A stretch of DNA of 64,000 nt from Azolla caroliniana. Its lineage: Eukaryota > Polypodiophyta. The number at the start of each line of letters is the position of its first letter. Position 1 is the first letter of the stretch. A program made the position numbers and the translations under genes. The DNA is taken from NCBI GenBank assembly GCA_043228905.1, contig JBHGNT010000007.1, positions 15,500,001 through 15,564,000 on the forward strand, read 5' to 3'. This document shows positions 20,111-31,839 of this stretch, one piece after another. The notes beneath the pieces were generated by a model that did no database searches, had not been told where the DNA came from, and saw nothing but the letters and a program-made list of their open reading frames with translations.

Positions 20111-23100
20111 TCACTTCGGCATGGGATGTCTCTCCAATCCGATCCTCTTCCGGCATGCTTCCAGCTTGTCGGGTGTGAGCACCTTGGTCAGCATATCCGA
20201 CCCGTTCTCGTTCGTGTGGATCTTCGTCAGCACGAACTCCTTGTCTTCTATCCTTTCCCGGATCCAGTGGTATCTACGCTGGATGTGTTTCGTCCGGGAA
20301 TGGTAAGCCGCGTTCTTCGCAAGGTGGATGGCACTCTGACTGTCGCAGTAGAGTCGGTACTCCTCCTGCCGGATACCGAGCTCTCTAATGAAGTCCTTCA
20401 TCCATATTATTTCCTTCCCGGCTTCAACAGCCGCCATGTACTCCGCCTCCGTGGTTGACAATGCAACCGTCTTCTGCAGCCTCGACTGCCACGAAACAGC
20501 TCCCCCTGCATACGTCATCACATACCCTGATGTGGACCGGCTGGTATCTGCATCAGCCGACATATCCGAATCGGTAAAGCCGTCGAGTTCGGGCTTACCG
20601 GAGCCGAATCGGAGGCACACGTTTGTCGTGCCCTTCAGGTATCGGAGTATCCACTTGGCCGCGTTCCAGTGCTCTTTGCCGGGATTGCTCATGTACCGGC
20701 TCACCACTCCGACTGCATATCCTATGTCCGGTCTTGTACACACCATTGCGTACATCAAGCTTCCGACGGCAGAGGCATATGGTACTTTCATCATGTCCTC
20801 CTTCTCAGCCTTTGTCTTGGGGCTTTGCTTGCTGGACAACTTGCAGTTTGCCGGGAGGGTTGACCCGACCGGTCTTGCTTCCGACATGTTGAACCGGTGA
20901 AGCACCTTTGTCACATACTTCTCCTGTGACAGCCACAACTGCTTCTTCTTCCGGTCCCGGATGATGTGCATCCCTAGTATTTGCCTCGCCGGACCCAGGT
21001 CCTTCATTGAGAACGTTCGGTGAAGCGCTTTCTTCAGCATCCGTATCTTGACCTGGTCCCGTCCGACGATCAACATGTCGTCCACGTACAGGAGGAGTAT
21101 TAGAAAGTCTCCTCCTTCGAACTTCTTCACAAACACGCAGTGATCGGACTGCGTTTTGTGGTACCCTTCGTCGGTCATGAAGGAGTCGAACTTCCGGTAC
21201 CATTGCCGGGGAGCCTGCTTCAGTCCGTAAAGGCTCTTCTTCAACCGGCATACCAGGTGCTCCTTCCCTTTCTTCTCGAATCCTTCCGGTTGCTGCATGT
21301 AGATCTCTTCTTCGAGGTCACCGTGAAGGAATGCCGTCTTCACGTCCATCTGTTCTACCTCGAGGTCCATGCTTGCCGCTATGCTCAGCACCGTCCGGAT
21401 GGAGGTCATCTTCACTACCGGGGCAAATATCTCGTCGAAGTCGACGCCCTTCTTCTGCTGGAACCCCTTCACCACGATCCTGGCTTTGTATCTCGGGGGG
21501 TTTCTGGCATCTCCCGATTTCAGCTTGAACACCCACTTGTTTCGAAGTGCCCGCTTTCCTTTCGGCAACTCCACAAGTTCATATGTGTGATTCTCATGCA
21601 GGGAATCCATCTCCTCCTGCATGGCACTTAACCACCTGCGGCTATGGGTGTCAAGCTTTGCTTCTTCAAAACTCTCCAGCTCCCCCTCGTCGGTTAGCAG
21701 CACGTGCTCTGGTTCCGGAAATCTCCGGGGGGCCCTTCTCTCTCTTAGAGGATATCTCCGTTCCGGAGCTTCGGTAACCGGCTCCTCCGCTTCCTCTTCA
21801 TCCGAATCCATTTCGGGATCGGGGCCGGTTCCGGTATCAGTTTCGTCTTCCTCGGCCGGTTTTGTTTCTTCACCGTCTTCGGCCGGATCCTCGAGTGCTA
21901 ACCGGTTCCTTGCCGGTTGGGACTGCTCTTCGTAGAGTTGATCCTCACTATTCGACTTGGAGCTCTTCATCTTCTTCTCCGACTCCCAGTCGGCGAGTGT
22001 CTTGTCCTCCATGAAGATGATATCTCGACTCCTGAATATCTTCTTGTCGACCGGGTCCCATACTCGGTAGCCGAACTCGTCGTTGCCGTAACCGAGGAAT
22101 ATGCATGGCCGGGTCTTTGGATCTAACTTTCCTCTCCGGTCCTTTGCCACATGCACGTATGCGAGACACCCGAACACCTTCAGATGCCGGTAGGACACTT
22201 CCTTACCGGTCCACACTTTCTGCGGCGTGTCTCCGTCCAAAGGTACTGAGGGTGATCTATTTATCACATACGTCGCCGTCGACATTGCCTCAGCCCAAAA
22301 TCCCTTGGGTAATTTCGCATGTGCTAGCATACTCCGGACCCTCTCCATTATGGTCCGGTTCATCCTCTCGGCCAGCCCGTTCAGTTCCGGCGTCTTCGGC
22401 ACAGTAAACTCGAGCCGGATTCCCTTCGAGCGACAGTACTCTGCGAACTGCCCCCGGTATTCCCCTCCGTTATCCGCTCGTATCGCTTTCAGCTTCTTGC
22501 CGGATTCTCTTTCCACTCTCGCGTGGAGTTCTTTGAAGACGGACAATACTTGGTCCTTTGTCTTCAACGGTGCCGTCCACAGCTTCCGGCTATGGTCATC
22601 TATGAATGTTACGAAGTACTGAGCTCCGCCATGTGACTTCGCTTCTACTTGACACACATCAGTGTGTACCAACTCCAATGGTGCGCTACGTCTCGTCGGT
22701 GGCCTTGAGTGGAAGGAGGTCCGGTTTTGCTTACCGGCCAGACAGTCGGTACACTTCCCCAGGTGTACGTGCTTTACCGGTATCAGGTTGTCATCGGCAA
22801 GCCTCTTCATCCCCTTCTCACTCATGTGGCACAGTCTCTTGTGCCACAGCTCACCGGCAGTGTCGGCTGCCACGTTCAGCTCCTCCGGACATAGCCGGGA
22901 ATTCATCAGGTACAGTGTATTGACCTTTCGGGCCCGAGCCACTATCAGGCTCCCTTTGCTGAACTTCATGACACCGTTCCGGATGCTACCCGTGTAGCCT
23001 TCATCATCTAGCCTCCCGGCCGAGATCAGGTTCAATCGGACCTCCGGAACGTGTCGAACATCCTTCAACAGCATCTTGCATCCGGTTGATGTCATCAGCC

Positions 23101-24184
23101 ACACGTCTCCTATGCCGGCAATCCGGCATATGCCTTCATTTCCCATCCGGACACAGCCGTGCTCACCGGCTGTGTAGGATGAGAAGTATTTCTTCTCCGG
23201 GGTCAGGTGGAACGACGCTCCGGAATCGACCACCCAGGTCATCTCTACACCGGCAAGGTTCAGCTCCCTCTCTTCGGTAATGAGCATTATCTCTTCTTCA
23301 CTTGCCGCGAGTGCCGTCGTTCCTTTCCGGTCCTGCCCTCGCCGATCCGGACCTCTCCGGTCCGTGGCTCCCCGGTATGCACCGTTTCTCTCCGGTGACT
23401 TGTTCGAATCGGTGTCGTCGGCTCCGTTGTCCTTTCGGTAATGCCGACAATTCTTCCGGAAGTGCCCCGGCTTCCCACAGTGGAAGCATGTGGGCCTTCC
23501 TCTTGACTGCGACCGGGTCCCCGACTTCCCCCGTCTTTGCGGACTCCGGTTCCATTGTCTTCCCCGATCCGATTCGGTAAGCAGCATCTTCGGATCGGAA
23601 ACCGGTTCTTTATCTCTCCGACGCGCTTCTTCGTTCAAAATGCTTGTCTTTACCGTTTGTAGAGACAAGTTATCTTCGGTGCAGGAGGTGCTGAGAGTCA
23701 CCACCAAGTTCTCCCAGCTTTCCGGCAATGTACACATCAGAATGATGGCTTGCATTGCATCCTCCAACGGGAACTTGATCGCCGCAAGCTGGTTCACGAA
23801 TCCCATGAACGTGCTCACGTGTTCCACCATATTCTCGCCGTCCCGGTACTTGAGGTTCACTATCTTCCTCATCAGGGAGGTCCGGTTCAACGCATTCTTC
23901 CTCTCGTAGAGGCCCGACAGCTTCTTCCACATCTCATATGCGTTGGTGTCGTTCGCCACATGTTGTAGAACGCTTACATCGACATATTGCCGGATCGTCG
24001 CTACGGCTTTCCGGTTCAGGAGCTTCCACTCCGACTCTATTACCCCCTTGGGTATCTCGGCATTGTCGATCGGTTCATACAGGTCTCGGACGATGAGAAG
24101 GTCTTCCATCTTTATCTTCCAGTCGGCGTAGTTCTGTGAGTTCAACACCATCATGCCCGGAGGCCCACTACCGCCGCCTTCCAT
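20111..24184 (-). CDS. Copia D gag-pol polyprotein (1357 aa)
   Basis: A single frame encodes all copia functions. Approximate residues: gag (UBN2-type) 15-190; zinc knuckle CFHCGKPGHFRKNC 233-246; aspartic protease with WVVDSGAS near 317-324; GAG-pre-integrase about 450-500; integrase core with HTDVC, FIDDHS, ADNGGEY and NGLAERMNR; reverse transcriptase with YVDDML near 1033; and RNase H from about 1160 with DSDMSAD, TEAEYMA and DSQSA to the end. All catalytic residues I can check are present. The ATG at 24184 lies 17 bases inside the primer site, as in J and A. The protein is the same length as that of J. This copy could encode an active machinery. Confidence 0.95.
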   Translation of the reverse strand: MEGGGSGPPGMMVLNSQNYADWKIKMEDLLIVRDLYEPIDNAEIPKGVIESEWKLLNRKAVATIRQYVDVSVLQHVANDTNAYEMWKKLSGLYERKNALNRTSLMRKIVNLKYRDGENMVEHVSTFMGFVNQLAAIKFPLEDAMQAIILMCTLPESWENLVVTLSTSCTEDNLSLQTVKTSILNEEARRRDKEPVSDPKMLLTESDRGRQWNRSPQRRGKSGTRSQSRGRPTCFHCGKPGHFRKNCRHYRKDNGADDTDSNKSPERNGAYRGATDRRGPDRRGQDRKGTTALAASEEEIMLITEERELNLAGVEMTWVVDSGASFHLTPEKKYFSSYTAGEHGCVRMGNEGICRIAGIGDVWLMTSTGCKMLLKDVRHVPEVRLNLISAGRLDDEGYTGSIRNGVMKFSKGSLIVARARKVNTLYLMNSRLCPEELNVAADTAGELWHKRLCHMSEKGMKRLADDNLIPVKHVHLGKCTDCLAGKQNRTSFHSRPPTRRSAPLELVHTDVCQVEAKSHGGAQYFVTFIDDHSRKLWTAPLKTKDQVLSVFKELHARVERESGKKLKAIRADNGGEYRGQFAEYCRSKGIRLEFTVPKTPELNGLAERMNRTIMERVRSMLAHAKLPKGFWAEAMSTATYVINRSPSVPLDGDTPQKVWTGKEVSYRHLKVFGCLAYVHVAKDRRGKLDPKTRPCIFLGYGNDEFGYRVWDPVDKKIFRSRDIIFMEDKTLADWESEKKMKSSKSNSEDQLYEEQSQPARNRLALEDPAEDGEETKPAEEDETDTGTGPDPEMDSDEEEAEEPVTEAPERRYPLRERRAPRRFPEPEHVLLTDEGELESFEEAKLDTHSRRWLSAMQEEMDSLHENHTYELVELPKGKRALRNKWVFKLKSGDARNPPRYKARIVVKGFQQKKGVDFDEIFAPVVKMTSIRTVLSIAASMDLEVEQMDVKTAFLHGDLEEEIYMQQPEGFEKKGKEHLVCRLKKSLYGLKQAPRQWYRKFDSFMTDEGYHKTQSDHCVFVKKFEGGDFLILLLYVDDMLIVGRDQVKIRMLKKALHRTFSMKDLGPARQILGMHIIRDRKKKQLWLSQEKYVTKVLHRFNMSEARPVGSTLPANCKLSSKQSPKTKAEKEDMMKVPYASAVGSLMYAMVCTRPDIGYAVGVVSRYMSNPGKEHWNAAKWILRYLKGTTNVCLRFGSGKPELDGFTDSDMSADADTSRSTSGYVMTYAGGAVSWQSRLQKTVALSTTEAEYMAAVEAGKEIIWMKDFIRELGIRQEEYRLYCDSQSAIHLAKNAAYHSRTKHIQRRYHWIRERIEDKEFVLTKIHTNENGSDMLTKVLTPDKLEACRKRIGLERHPMPK

Positions 24185-24200
24185 TTTCTGTGCTACCGTC

Positions 24201-24212
24201 GCTCTGATACCA
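24201..24212 (-). other. Copia D primer-binding site
   Basis: TGGTATCAGAGC on the minus strand, three bases inside the 5' LTR. Confidence 0.92.
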
Positions 24213-24215
24213 CTT

Positions 24216-24844
24216 TGTTACACACAGTGCTCGGCCACAACCGAGGAATAGGATCAACTTGACAGAAAACAGGAAATACAAATTGCACGAAGACAATAGA
24301 GAGAAGAGTACACATAATGTTTTACGTGGAAAACCCTAAATGGGAAAAAAACCACGGGAGTCCTCAAACTCCAACTATCACTATAAACAGAGATGTACAA
24401 TGGTGAAGCTACAAGGCAACAACCTTGAGCTCACTGTCTTCGCCACAGGCGGCGGTAATACACAGAGGCAACGACCTCTTCGTCTCTCTCTCTCTCTCTC
24501 TCTCGGCTGCTCACTTAGCTCCCTCTAAGTGGAAAACCAGAAAGATGAGCAACAGCACACAAAACTGTTTGCCCTAAGTCATATTTATACACATATGACT
24601 TTCGCGCTATTTACAAATATAGCCTTGCATCCGGATCTCTCTCCGGGTACATTCGTCATCCGGCTCCGGAACCGGGTCTTCGTCATCTGGCTCCGGAACC
24701 GGGTACTCTTCATCCGGCTTCATGCCGGGTACTCTTCATCCGGCTTCATGCCGAGTACTCTTCATCCTCCGGTTCCGTAACCATAACCGGGCTTGCCGTC
24801 ATTTATCTCCGGACATCCCATCCGGAGGGACCGAAATCCCAACA
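24216..24844 (-). repeat. Copia D 5' LTR
   Basis: 629 bp. It carries one extra copy of a 26-bp unit near 24714-24765 and a shorter CT tract than 19492-20100. The TATA-containing inverted repeat is at 24576-24601 and the GGCTAT...ATAGC box lies just upstream of it in element orientation. Confidence 0.92.
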
Positions 24845-25841
24845 TCACCAACTACGCCTCCAACTCCGACTACGACGATCGTGGCTGAATGTTTGTAATG
24901 AGGCACAGAGCGAATTCAATATCAATCTCCAACCTGACCAACACCTCCAACTCAGAAGATGTATGGTTTGTCGACTCGGGTGCATCCAATCACATGACGT
25001 CTCATAAAGATTGTTTCGAGAGCTACGACCGCCTAAACAACTCGACTATGTGGAAATTGGGGATGACACAATTCACCCCATTCAACATGTTGGTAATATC
25101 CCATTTGACAAAGAGGGCAACTAGACCTACATCAAGAACGTCTTGCATGTTCCAACAATAACGAAGAATCTGGTCTCTGTTGGTTAGATTGTGGAACAAG
25201 GCATGCACGCTTGGTTCAATGACGGAGGATTCTTCATAGAAAAGGAAGGCTGAATTATTGCTCGCGGTCGAAGAGAAGGTTGGATGTTCATCCTCGATTC
25301 TCGTGAGATGAAATCGGCAATGTTTGCCAAAGGCCATAACACCAACAACGACATAGAGTTGTGACACAAAAGAATAGGCCACACCGATCTCCAAAAGCTC
25401 AAAGGAATGCAATCGAAAGGAGTTGTCATCGTACTCCCGACCTTTACTAAGAAGGAGATTGCAGGCATATGCGAAGCTTGTCAATTCAGCAAATATCATC
25501 GACAACCGTTCCCGAAAGAGAGTAACGTGAGAAAAGGGATCCTGTATGTAATACATTCAGATGTTTGGGGACCAACCCAAATGACAACATTCGGTGGTTG
25601 CCAATACTATGTGACGTTCATTGATGACTGCTCCAGGCACACCTAGATATTCCCTATGTGGCAGAAGAGTGAAGTGTTCTCGCACTTCCATAAATTCAAA
25701 AGTGAAGTCGAAAAGGCAACCGGACGTCATGTAGGGTGCCTTCGGTCGGATGACGACAAAGAGTACTTCTCCGATGCCTTCACAATATACCTTCTAGAAG
25801 AAGGAATCCAACATGAGTTTACTTTCCGACACACACCTCAG
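24845..25841 (+). pseudogene. Copia C protease to integrase, piece 3
   Basis: After the TCACC duplication the copia C sequence resumes. A protease site VWFVDSGASNHMT lies near 24960-25000, a GAG-pre-integrase segment near 25330-25500 (Trp replaced by TGA in the expected LWHKRIGH block at about 25362), then the integrase with HSDVWGP and FIDDCSR near 25555-25640 and a TAG at about 25644. Copia E cuts the integrase just after the conserved HTPQ block. Confidence 0.8.
25837..25841. repeat. Copia E target-site duplication, left copy (CTCAG)
   Basis: Repeated at 31840-31844 after the 3' LTR. The integrase codons of copia C continue in the expected order across the two copies. Confidence 0.92.
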
Positions 25842-26146
25842 TGTCGAATACGAGTGTATAATGACCGTATTCACACTGTCCCTTTAGACAACCCAAGTTC
25901 GGGCTATTTCTGTAAATAGCATAAAGGGTAGTTGCCCTAGGATAGTCACTATATAAAGTTACTTTGTAATCTTTAGTGAAGGTTGGTTGTCATTTGTAAC
26001 GGTTGCTATTGGAATATAACGTTTCCTTTGTGCATCTCTCTCTCTCTCTCTCTCTCCCCCTCTGTGTCTATCTTGCTCATCCATACACAGATTCCTTCAT
26101 CACGAATGTTGCTTGCACTTCCGCATTGACGGCCTTGTCCCCAACA
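25842..26146 (+). repeat. Copia E 5' LTR
   Basis: 305 bp. It has an inverted repeat GCTATTT/AAATAGC at 25903-25920, a TATA-like CTATATAAA near 25950 and a CT tract near 26036-26056. About ten substitutions separate it from the 3' LTR by eye, so it is older than D, J and H. Confidence 0.9.
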
Positions 26147-29100
26147 TTTGGTATCAAAGAGTTGGAGGTTCTTCAACCCGCTGCCGGCCGTCATCGCACA
26201 ACACAACATTCTGTTTTCGTTTTCTTTGAAGAACAGAGAAGGGAGAAGAAAAACAAAAAGCTCGCATCTCACTGTGTTAAATCACAAATTGGAGTACACC
26301 AGTCGGTTGTACTCTATTCATGAGATTGTAACCGCTTGAGGGGAGATCCTTGAGCAACAACCAACCACTTCGTGCTTCACTTGGCCGATCAACATTTGGG
26401 AGGATCAGTTGGATCCGTCCCTCTCATCGCTACAGTCATCCGAAGCAGAATCGACCCAAACAATCAGTTTCGTGTAATCAGTATTCGGCATACAATCGGA
26501 AGCTAACCGGGCTCACTCCGACTTGGCAACATTTGGGAAGACCAACTGGTTTTGTCCCTCAAGTTACCGGAGTCACTCCGAGCAAGTTCAGCAACAAGTA
26601 TCCGAAACCAAACCGACTCGGGTTCAAAACCGACTAGAACGATATCAGGTGAGCCGACCGGCTGCACCCCACTAGGGTTCGTAGTCAACTCCGAACCGAG
26701 TCTTACCAACCGAAACCGAAGCAGATGGCATCAACATTTAGCTCATTGGAGATGAGTCTAAGGAGGTTCGATGGTTTGAACTTCAACTTCTGGAAGGAAC
26801 AAATGCAAGACTATCTCATAGTCAAGGGTCAAATAGACCCGATTGAGAATGAAAATCCTCCAGAAGCATACAAGGCAAACGAGTGGCTAAAGCTGGACAG
26901 AATCATCCGCGCCACAATTCGGATGCACTTGTCGGAGTCAGTGTACTTCATAGTGCAATCATGCACGACGGCATTTGAACTTTGGAAAACACTGTCGGAA
27001 ACTTATGAAAAGAAGGTTGCCGCAATGAAGATGTATCTGATCCGACGCCTCTACAACTTGCGGATGAAAGAATCCGATTCGGTTCAGGCACACCTCAATG
27101 AGTACGAAAGCATAAGATCCCAAATCTCGTCTTAGGGGACGACAATCGAGGATGAACTTAGAGCAATGATACTCATGAGTAGTCTCCCCTCTTCATGGGA
27201 AACTTTCATTACAACCGTGTGCAATGCTTCAACAGCTGCAGTTAAGTACTCCGAAGACACGAGCGCAATCCTGACTGAAGCAGCTCGGAGAAAGTCTTTC
27301 GCCAAAGACTCGGAAAATGAAGCTTACGTAGTACAAGGTTCGACTGACTGATCGAACAACCGGGGAAGAAGTTCTTCCCAACCGCCGAACAATCAGCGAA
27401 GCCGGAGCAAGTCCCGGGACAACCGAATTTGCAACTACTGCAAGAAACCGGGACACAACAAAGCCGTCTGCCGAGCACTCAAAGAAAAAACCGACAAAGC
27501 TCAGAGAGTGGATCAGAAGAGTAGCCGGCTTGAGAAGGTCAACTATGTCGGCTCTTCAGCCGAAATTTTGACGACCGACCCAAACATACTGTCCATAGAG
27601 AACCCAGTCGAATCAGAAGTTCTGCTTACGACTGAGGAATCGAGCACATGGCTCCTGGACTCGGGCGAATCATATCATGTGACACCTCACCGATCTCAGT
27701 TTTAGCAATACTCGGACTGACCCTCCGACTCAGTTCGAGTTGGAAACTCGCAACACTGTGCTATAATCGGAATCGGCACCATAGAGCTCAATCTTCCAGG
27801 AGGCTCTACACTCGTACTACACAACGTCTGACACGTTCCTAAGCTTTCAAGACCCTTGATCTCAGACGGACAACTTGATGAAGCCGACATCCGTGCCAGA
27901 TTCTCATCAGGAGGGTGGACACTCTACAAAGGGAACCTCCTGCTTGCTCGAGGACCAAAGGTACATTCCTTGTATCCTTTATATGTCACACTCAAAGAGG
28001 GTGACTTATTTTTGGTTGATATCCCCGTGTCATCGTTATGGCACGGACGACTTGGACACCTCAGCAAGGCCGGCATAACGCACCTATCCAGAGCCGGTTA
28101 CATCCCCAAACTCTCCTTCTCGGATCACCAATTCTGCGAGCATTGCCAGTACGGCAAACAAGTAGCCACATCACACTCGACATCAGCACCAAGAGAATCG
28201 AGTCCCCTCGCTTTGGTCCACTCGGACGTCTATGGCCCGATGCCACATCAATCTCTCGACGGTGCTTCGTACTTCATCAGTTTTATTGACGACTCGACTC
28301 AGAAGGTGTGGGCTTACCCCATCAGAACCAAAGATCGGGTGCTCTCGATCTTCTTCGAATGGCTTGCAATGGTCGAAAATCAGATCGGTCGGAAACTGAA
28401 ATGTCTTCGAACCGACAATGGAGGAGAATTCAAGTCTGAAGAATTCGTCAAATTCTACTGGGAACACGGCATTTGACGTGAATATACGACACCCTATAGT
28501 TTGAAGTAGAACGGAATTGCTGAACGCATGAATCAGACGATTCAAGAACGCGTAGTATCCATGCTCCAACACTCCGGACAGTCGGATGGCTTCTGGGCAG
28601 AGGCTCTACTTACGACAGTACACATAATAAATATGTCGCCAAGTAGACCTGTAGGACTTCAAATACCTCAGGAAATATGGACCGACAATAAGCCGAATTA
28701 TGACAAACTGAGGATCTTCGGTTGCGAGGCGTATGCTCTCATACCGAAAGACGACCGCCGGAAACTTGAACCAAGGTCAAGGAAATGTGTTTTTCTTGGA
28801 TATGGACCCGACGGCGAGATCAGATACTGACTCTGGGACCCCGAGCACAGACAAATCATCTGAAGTTTGGAAGTCGTGTTCAACGAATTGGCTATGCATA
28901 AAACGACCGAAAGGCCTACTGAATTCTGAAGGGTAATATTTTCCGAAGTGCCAACCCTTCATGACGGCCCAGCCCACAACACGAGATCGGTTTCACGGGT
29001 AACCGACAACTCTCGCGCCGAATCCACCGATTTGGCACAACCGAATGGCTCGGCTCCCGACCATCCGAGATTGACACCCGGTGCGACTAGTCCAGTCATA

Positions 29101-30641
29101 CCTCGCAAATCCGAGAGACTGTTGCAACCTCCGGAGAGGTACTCTCCTAGAATTTTCTTTACCGACGTCGGCGAACCGACGTCTTACAAAGAAGCAACGA
29201 CATCTACCAATTTAGCCACATGGTATCTGGCGATGGAGTCGGAAATGCACTCCATTCGGGCAAACAAGACTTGGGACTTGGTCGAATTACTGAAGAATCG
29301 ACGTGCGCTTCCGTGTAAGTGGGTCTATCGACTAAAAGAGACGTCCGACTCGACCACCCCAAAGTACAATGCTAGATTAGTTGCGAAGGGATTTCGACAA
29401 GAATATGGCGTCGACTTCGACGAAATCTTTTCACTAGTGGTGAAAATGACAACCCTTCGTTTCATGCTCGGCGTCGTGGCCGCCGACAACTTGGAGCTGA
29501 TTCAGCTAAATGTAAAAACGACATTCCTCCACGGTGACCTACAAGAGGAAGTCTATATGGAGCAGCCGAAAGGCTTTGTGGCATCTGGCCAGGAAAATCT
29601 AGTCTGCCGACTCAAGAAGAGTCTCTACGGCCTGAAACAGGCACCCCGACAGTGGTACAAGAAGTTCGACAACTTCATCCAATCGGTTGGCTTCTCAAAG
29701 AGCGATGAGGACCACTGTCTCTTCACCAAAATAGTTCAAGACGGATCTCCCGTCTTCCTCATCATCTACCTGGAAGACATGCTACTCTCCGGTCGGCATG
29801 CCGGAGAGCTCACCGAACTCGTTCGGCAATTGCGGTTGAAGTTTTCCATGAAGGACCTCGGTCCGGCAAGACACATACTTGGTATGAAGATTAGTCAGTA
29901 TCGCAATACACAAAAACTTTTCTTGTCTCAAACTGACTACATCGGACGTGTCTTAGAACGCTTCAACATGTAATCCGCCAAGTCTACTTCGACCCCGCTC
30001 CCCATTAACCTTCGGTTGTCTCAGCGAGACTGTCCGACATCCGGTCCGCAAGGGGAAGATATGAAGTCGGTACCGTATGCACCAGCAGTCGGCTCCCTCA
30101 TGTACGCGATGGTCACGACACGACCTGATATTTCTCACGCCGTAGGAGTCGTAAGCAGATTCATCCACAACCTCGGCTGATCGCACTGGAACGCAGTCAA
30201 GCATGTGTTCAGATATCTAGTTGGCACAAAAGACCACGACATTCTTTTCGGCCCGAACTCAACCTTAGGCGTAGTCGGTTACACCGACTCGGACTTCGCT
30301 GGCTGTGTGGACAATTAGAAATCAACAACCAGATACTATTTCAAATTCGGCAATGGAGCAATCTCGTGGAAGTCAAAACTTCAGGAGTGCACAACCACGT
30401 CAACGACGCGGCAAAAGAAGCTTTATGGCTCGGTCGGCTGGCTCACACGTTTCGACAGGTCGACTCCAACTTGACTCCAGTTGTCTACAACGACAGTCAG
30501 GGTGCTGTTGCTTTGTCAAAAACTCCGGTTCACCACAACGCCTCTAAGCATATCGACGTTCGATATTACTTCGTTCGGGACTGCGTCATTTCAGGGAAAA
30601 TCGGTCTCGAGAAGATATCCACAACCGATAATGTCGTAGAT

Positions 30642-30646
30642 GGAAT
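30642..30646. repeat. Target-site duplication of solo A-family LTR (GGAAT)
   Basis: Repeated at 31262-31266. Removing the LTR and one copy restores the end of RNase H in copia E. Confidence 0.9.
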
Positions 30647-31261
30647 TGTTGGGAGACAGGTCCCTCCGGATGGGAAGGGAGAAGAACAATGCTGATGAAC
30701 ATACTTGGCCGAGGCCGATAGGCCGAGGCCGAAACCGTATGAGGAGTACCCGGCTACAGAGAGCTGGATGGTGCAGACCCGGTGAGAAGTCCTCACCGGA
30801 TGAAGAGACATATTCGTAAATATGTTTCTGAGAGCCCATCATGGCTATATTTGTAAATAGCCGAAAAGTCATATTAGTATAAATATGACTTAGGGCAAAC
30901 TTTTAGACTACTGTTGTTGTCATATTCTTGTTGGTGCAAGGATAGAGTGAGCGCGTAACTGTGTACAGAGAGAGAGAGAGTGAGAGGAAGAGGTCGCTGC
31001 CTCTGTTGTAACCGCCGCTTGTGGCGAAGATCGTGAGCACGAGGTCGTTGCCTCCGTGAACTCACTGTTGTACATTCTAACATAGTGATAGTTTGCAGCT
31101 TGTGGGCTGCCGTGGTTTTTCCCTTAGTTTGGGTTTTCCACGTAAACATCCTGTGTACCCTTCTCTTCTTTGTGTCGTGTTTTATTTCCCGTTTTCTGTG
31201 TATGATTCTAAGCTCGGTTGTGGCCGAGCGTTGCGCATAAGGAGCGTTTCAGTTCCCGTTA
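30647..31261 (+). mobile_element. Solo LTR of copia A family
   Basis: 615 bp beginning TGTTGGGAGACAGG and ending CCCGTTA, with the last C of the usual CCCGTCA changed to T. It holds about one 54-bp unit, against five and three in the copia A LTRs. No internal sequence adjoins it, so it is a recombination product. Confidence 0.9.
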
Positions 31262-31542
31262 GGAATGACCAAGTGTCTTTCGGCGGATCGTTTCCGGGCC
31301 CTCTAGCACCAGATGGGCGTAACGAAAAATCGGTCCGGTTAAAGTTGGACACACAGGACAGGATGGTTTCGAACCACTGACATTGGTTCTCTGAGGATCG
31401 GCTTTAGCTCTTCCGACCCGACCGATTCGGTCTCCTATCTTCGGATCTTGCCGACTCTGACAAAACCGATATGTCCGATAAACCTTGTATATATACCTGT
31501 AATTATTTAAGATAACCCATGTATATGCCCATTACGGGGGAG

Positions 31543-31839
31543 TGTCGAATACGAGTGTATAATGGCCGTATTGACACTGTCCCTTTGGACAACCCAAGTT
31601 TGGGCTATTTTTGTAAATAGCATAAAGGGCAGTTGCCCTAGGATAGTCACTATATAAAGTGAGTTTGTAACCTTTAGTGAAGGTTGGTTGTCATTTGTAA
31701 CGGTTGCTATTGGAATATAACGTTTCCTTTGTGCGTCTCTCTCTCTCTCTCCCTCTGTGTCTATCTTGCTCATGCATACACAGATTCCTTCATCACGAAT
31801 GTTGCTTGCACTTCCGCATTGAGGGCCTTGTCCCCAACA
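31543..31839 (+). repeat. Copia E 3' LTR
   Basis: 297 bp, starting directly after the polypurine tract. The CT tract is shorter than in the 5' LTR. Confidence 0.9.

Larger units (their letters stand above)
19492..24844 (-). mobile_element. Ty1/copia element D, full length
   Basis: 5.35 kb in minus orientation. It has LTRs at 19492-20100 (3') and 24216-24844 (5'), an initiator-Met primer site (24201-24212), an uninterrupted polyprotein frame, a polypurine tract next to the 3' LTR (20101-20114) and a TCACC duplication. It inserted into copia C between the gag knuckle and the protease. It is the only copia in the window with an unbroken gag-pol. Confidence 0.95.
26725..31530 (+). pseudogene. 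Copia E gag-pol, disrupted
   Basis: Gag begins at the ATG at 26725 and stops at a TAG near 27133. A zinc knuckle CNYCKKPGHNKAVC lies near 27432-27473. The protease reads LLDSGES (Ala replaced by Glu) near 27655. Integrase blocks with HSDVYGP and RTDNGGEF lie at 28216-28430 and NGIAERMNQ near 28510. The reverse transcriptase (28948-29973) has the active site YLEDML in place of YVDDML near 29766, so one catalytic Asp is Glu. RNase H follows (29990-30646), is split by the solo LTR and ends after 31262. Many stops and frameshifts make it non-functional. Confidence 0.88.
25842..31839 (+). mobile_element. Ty1/copia element E
   Basis: LTRs at 25842-26146 and 31543-31839 begin TGTCGAATACGAG and end TCCCCAACA. 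A variant primer site TGGTATCAAAGAG follows the 5' LTR at 26149. A gag-pol remnant fills the interior and ATTACGGGGGAG is the polypurine tract. A 615-bp solo LTR of the A family sits near the end of pol. The family is distinct from A/D/J in LTR and gag. Confidence 0.92.

Noticed and set aside
20049-24131. Many plus-strand frames inside copia D
   Set aside because: They are antisense shadows of the GC-rich gag-pol frame. The same shadows appear opposite copia J (for example 47147-47713).
31354-31400. tRNA-like B-box GGTTCGAAACC on the minus strand in copia E
   Set aside because: There is no A-box or cloverleaf at the right distance. It is probably a chance match in the stretch between RNase H and the polypurine tract.
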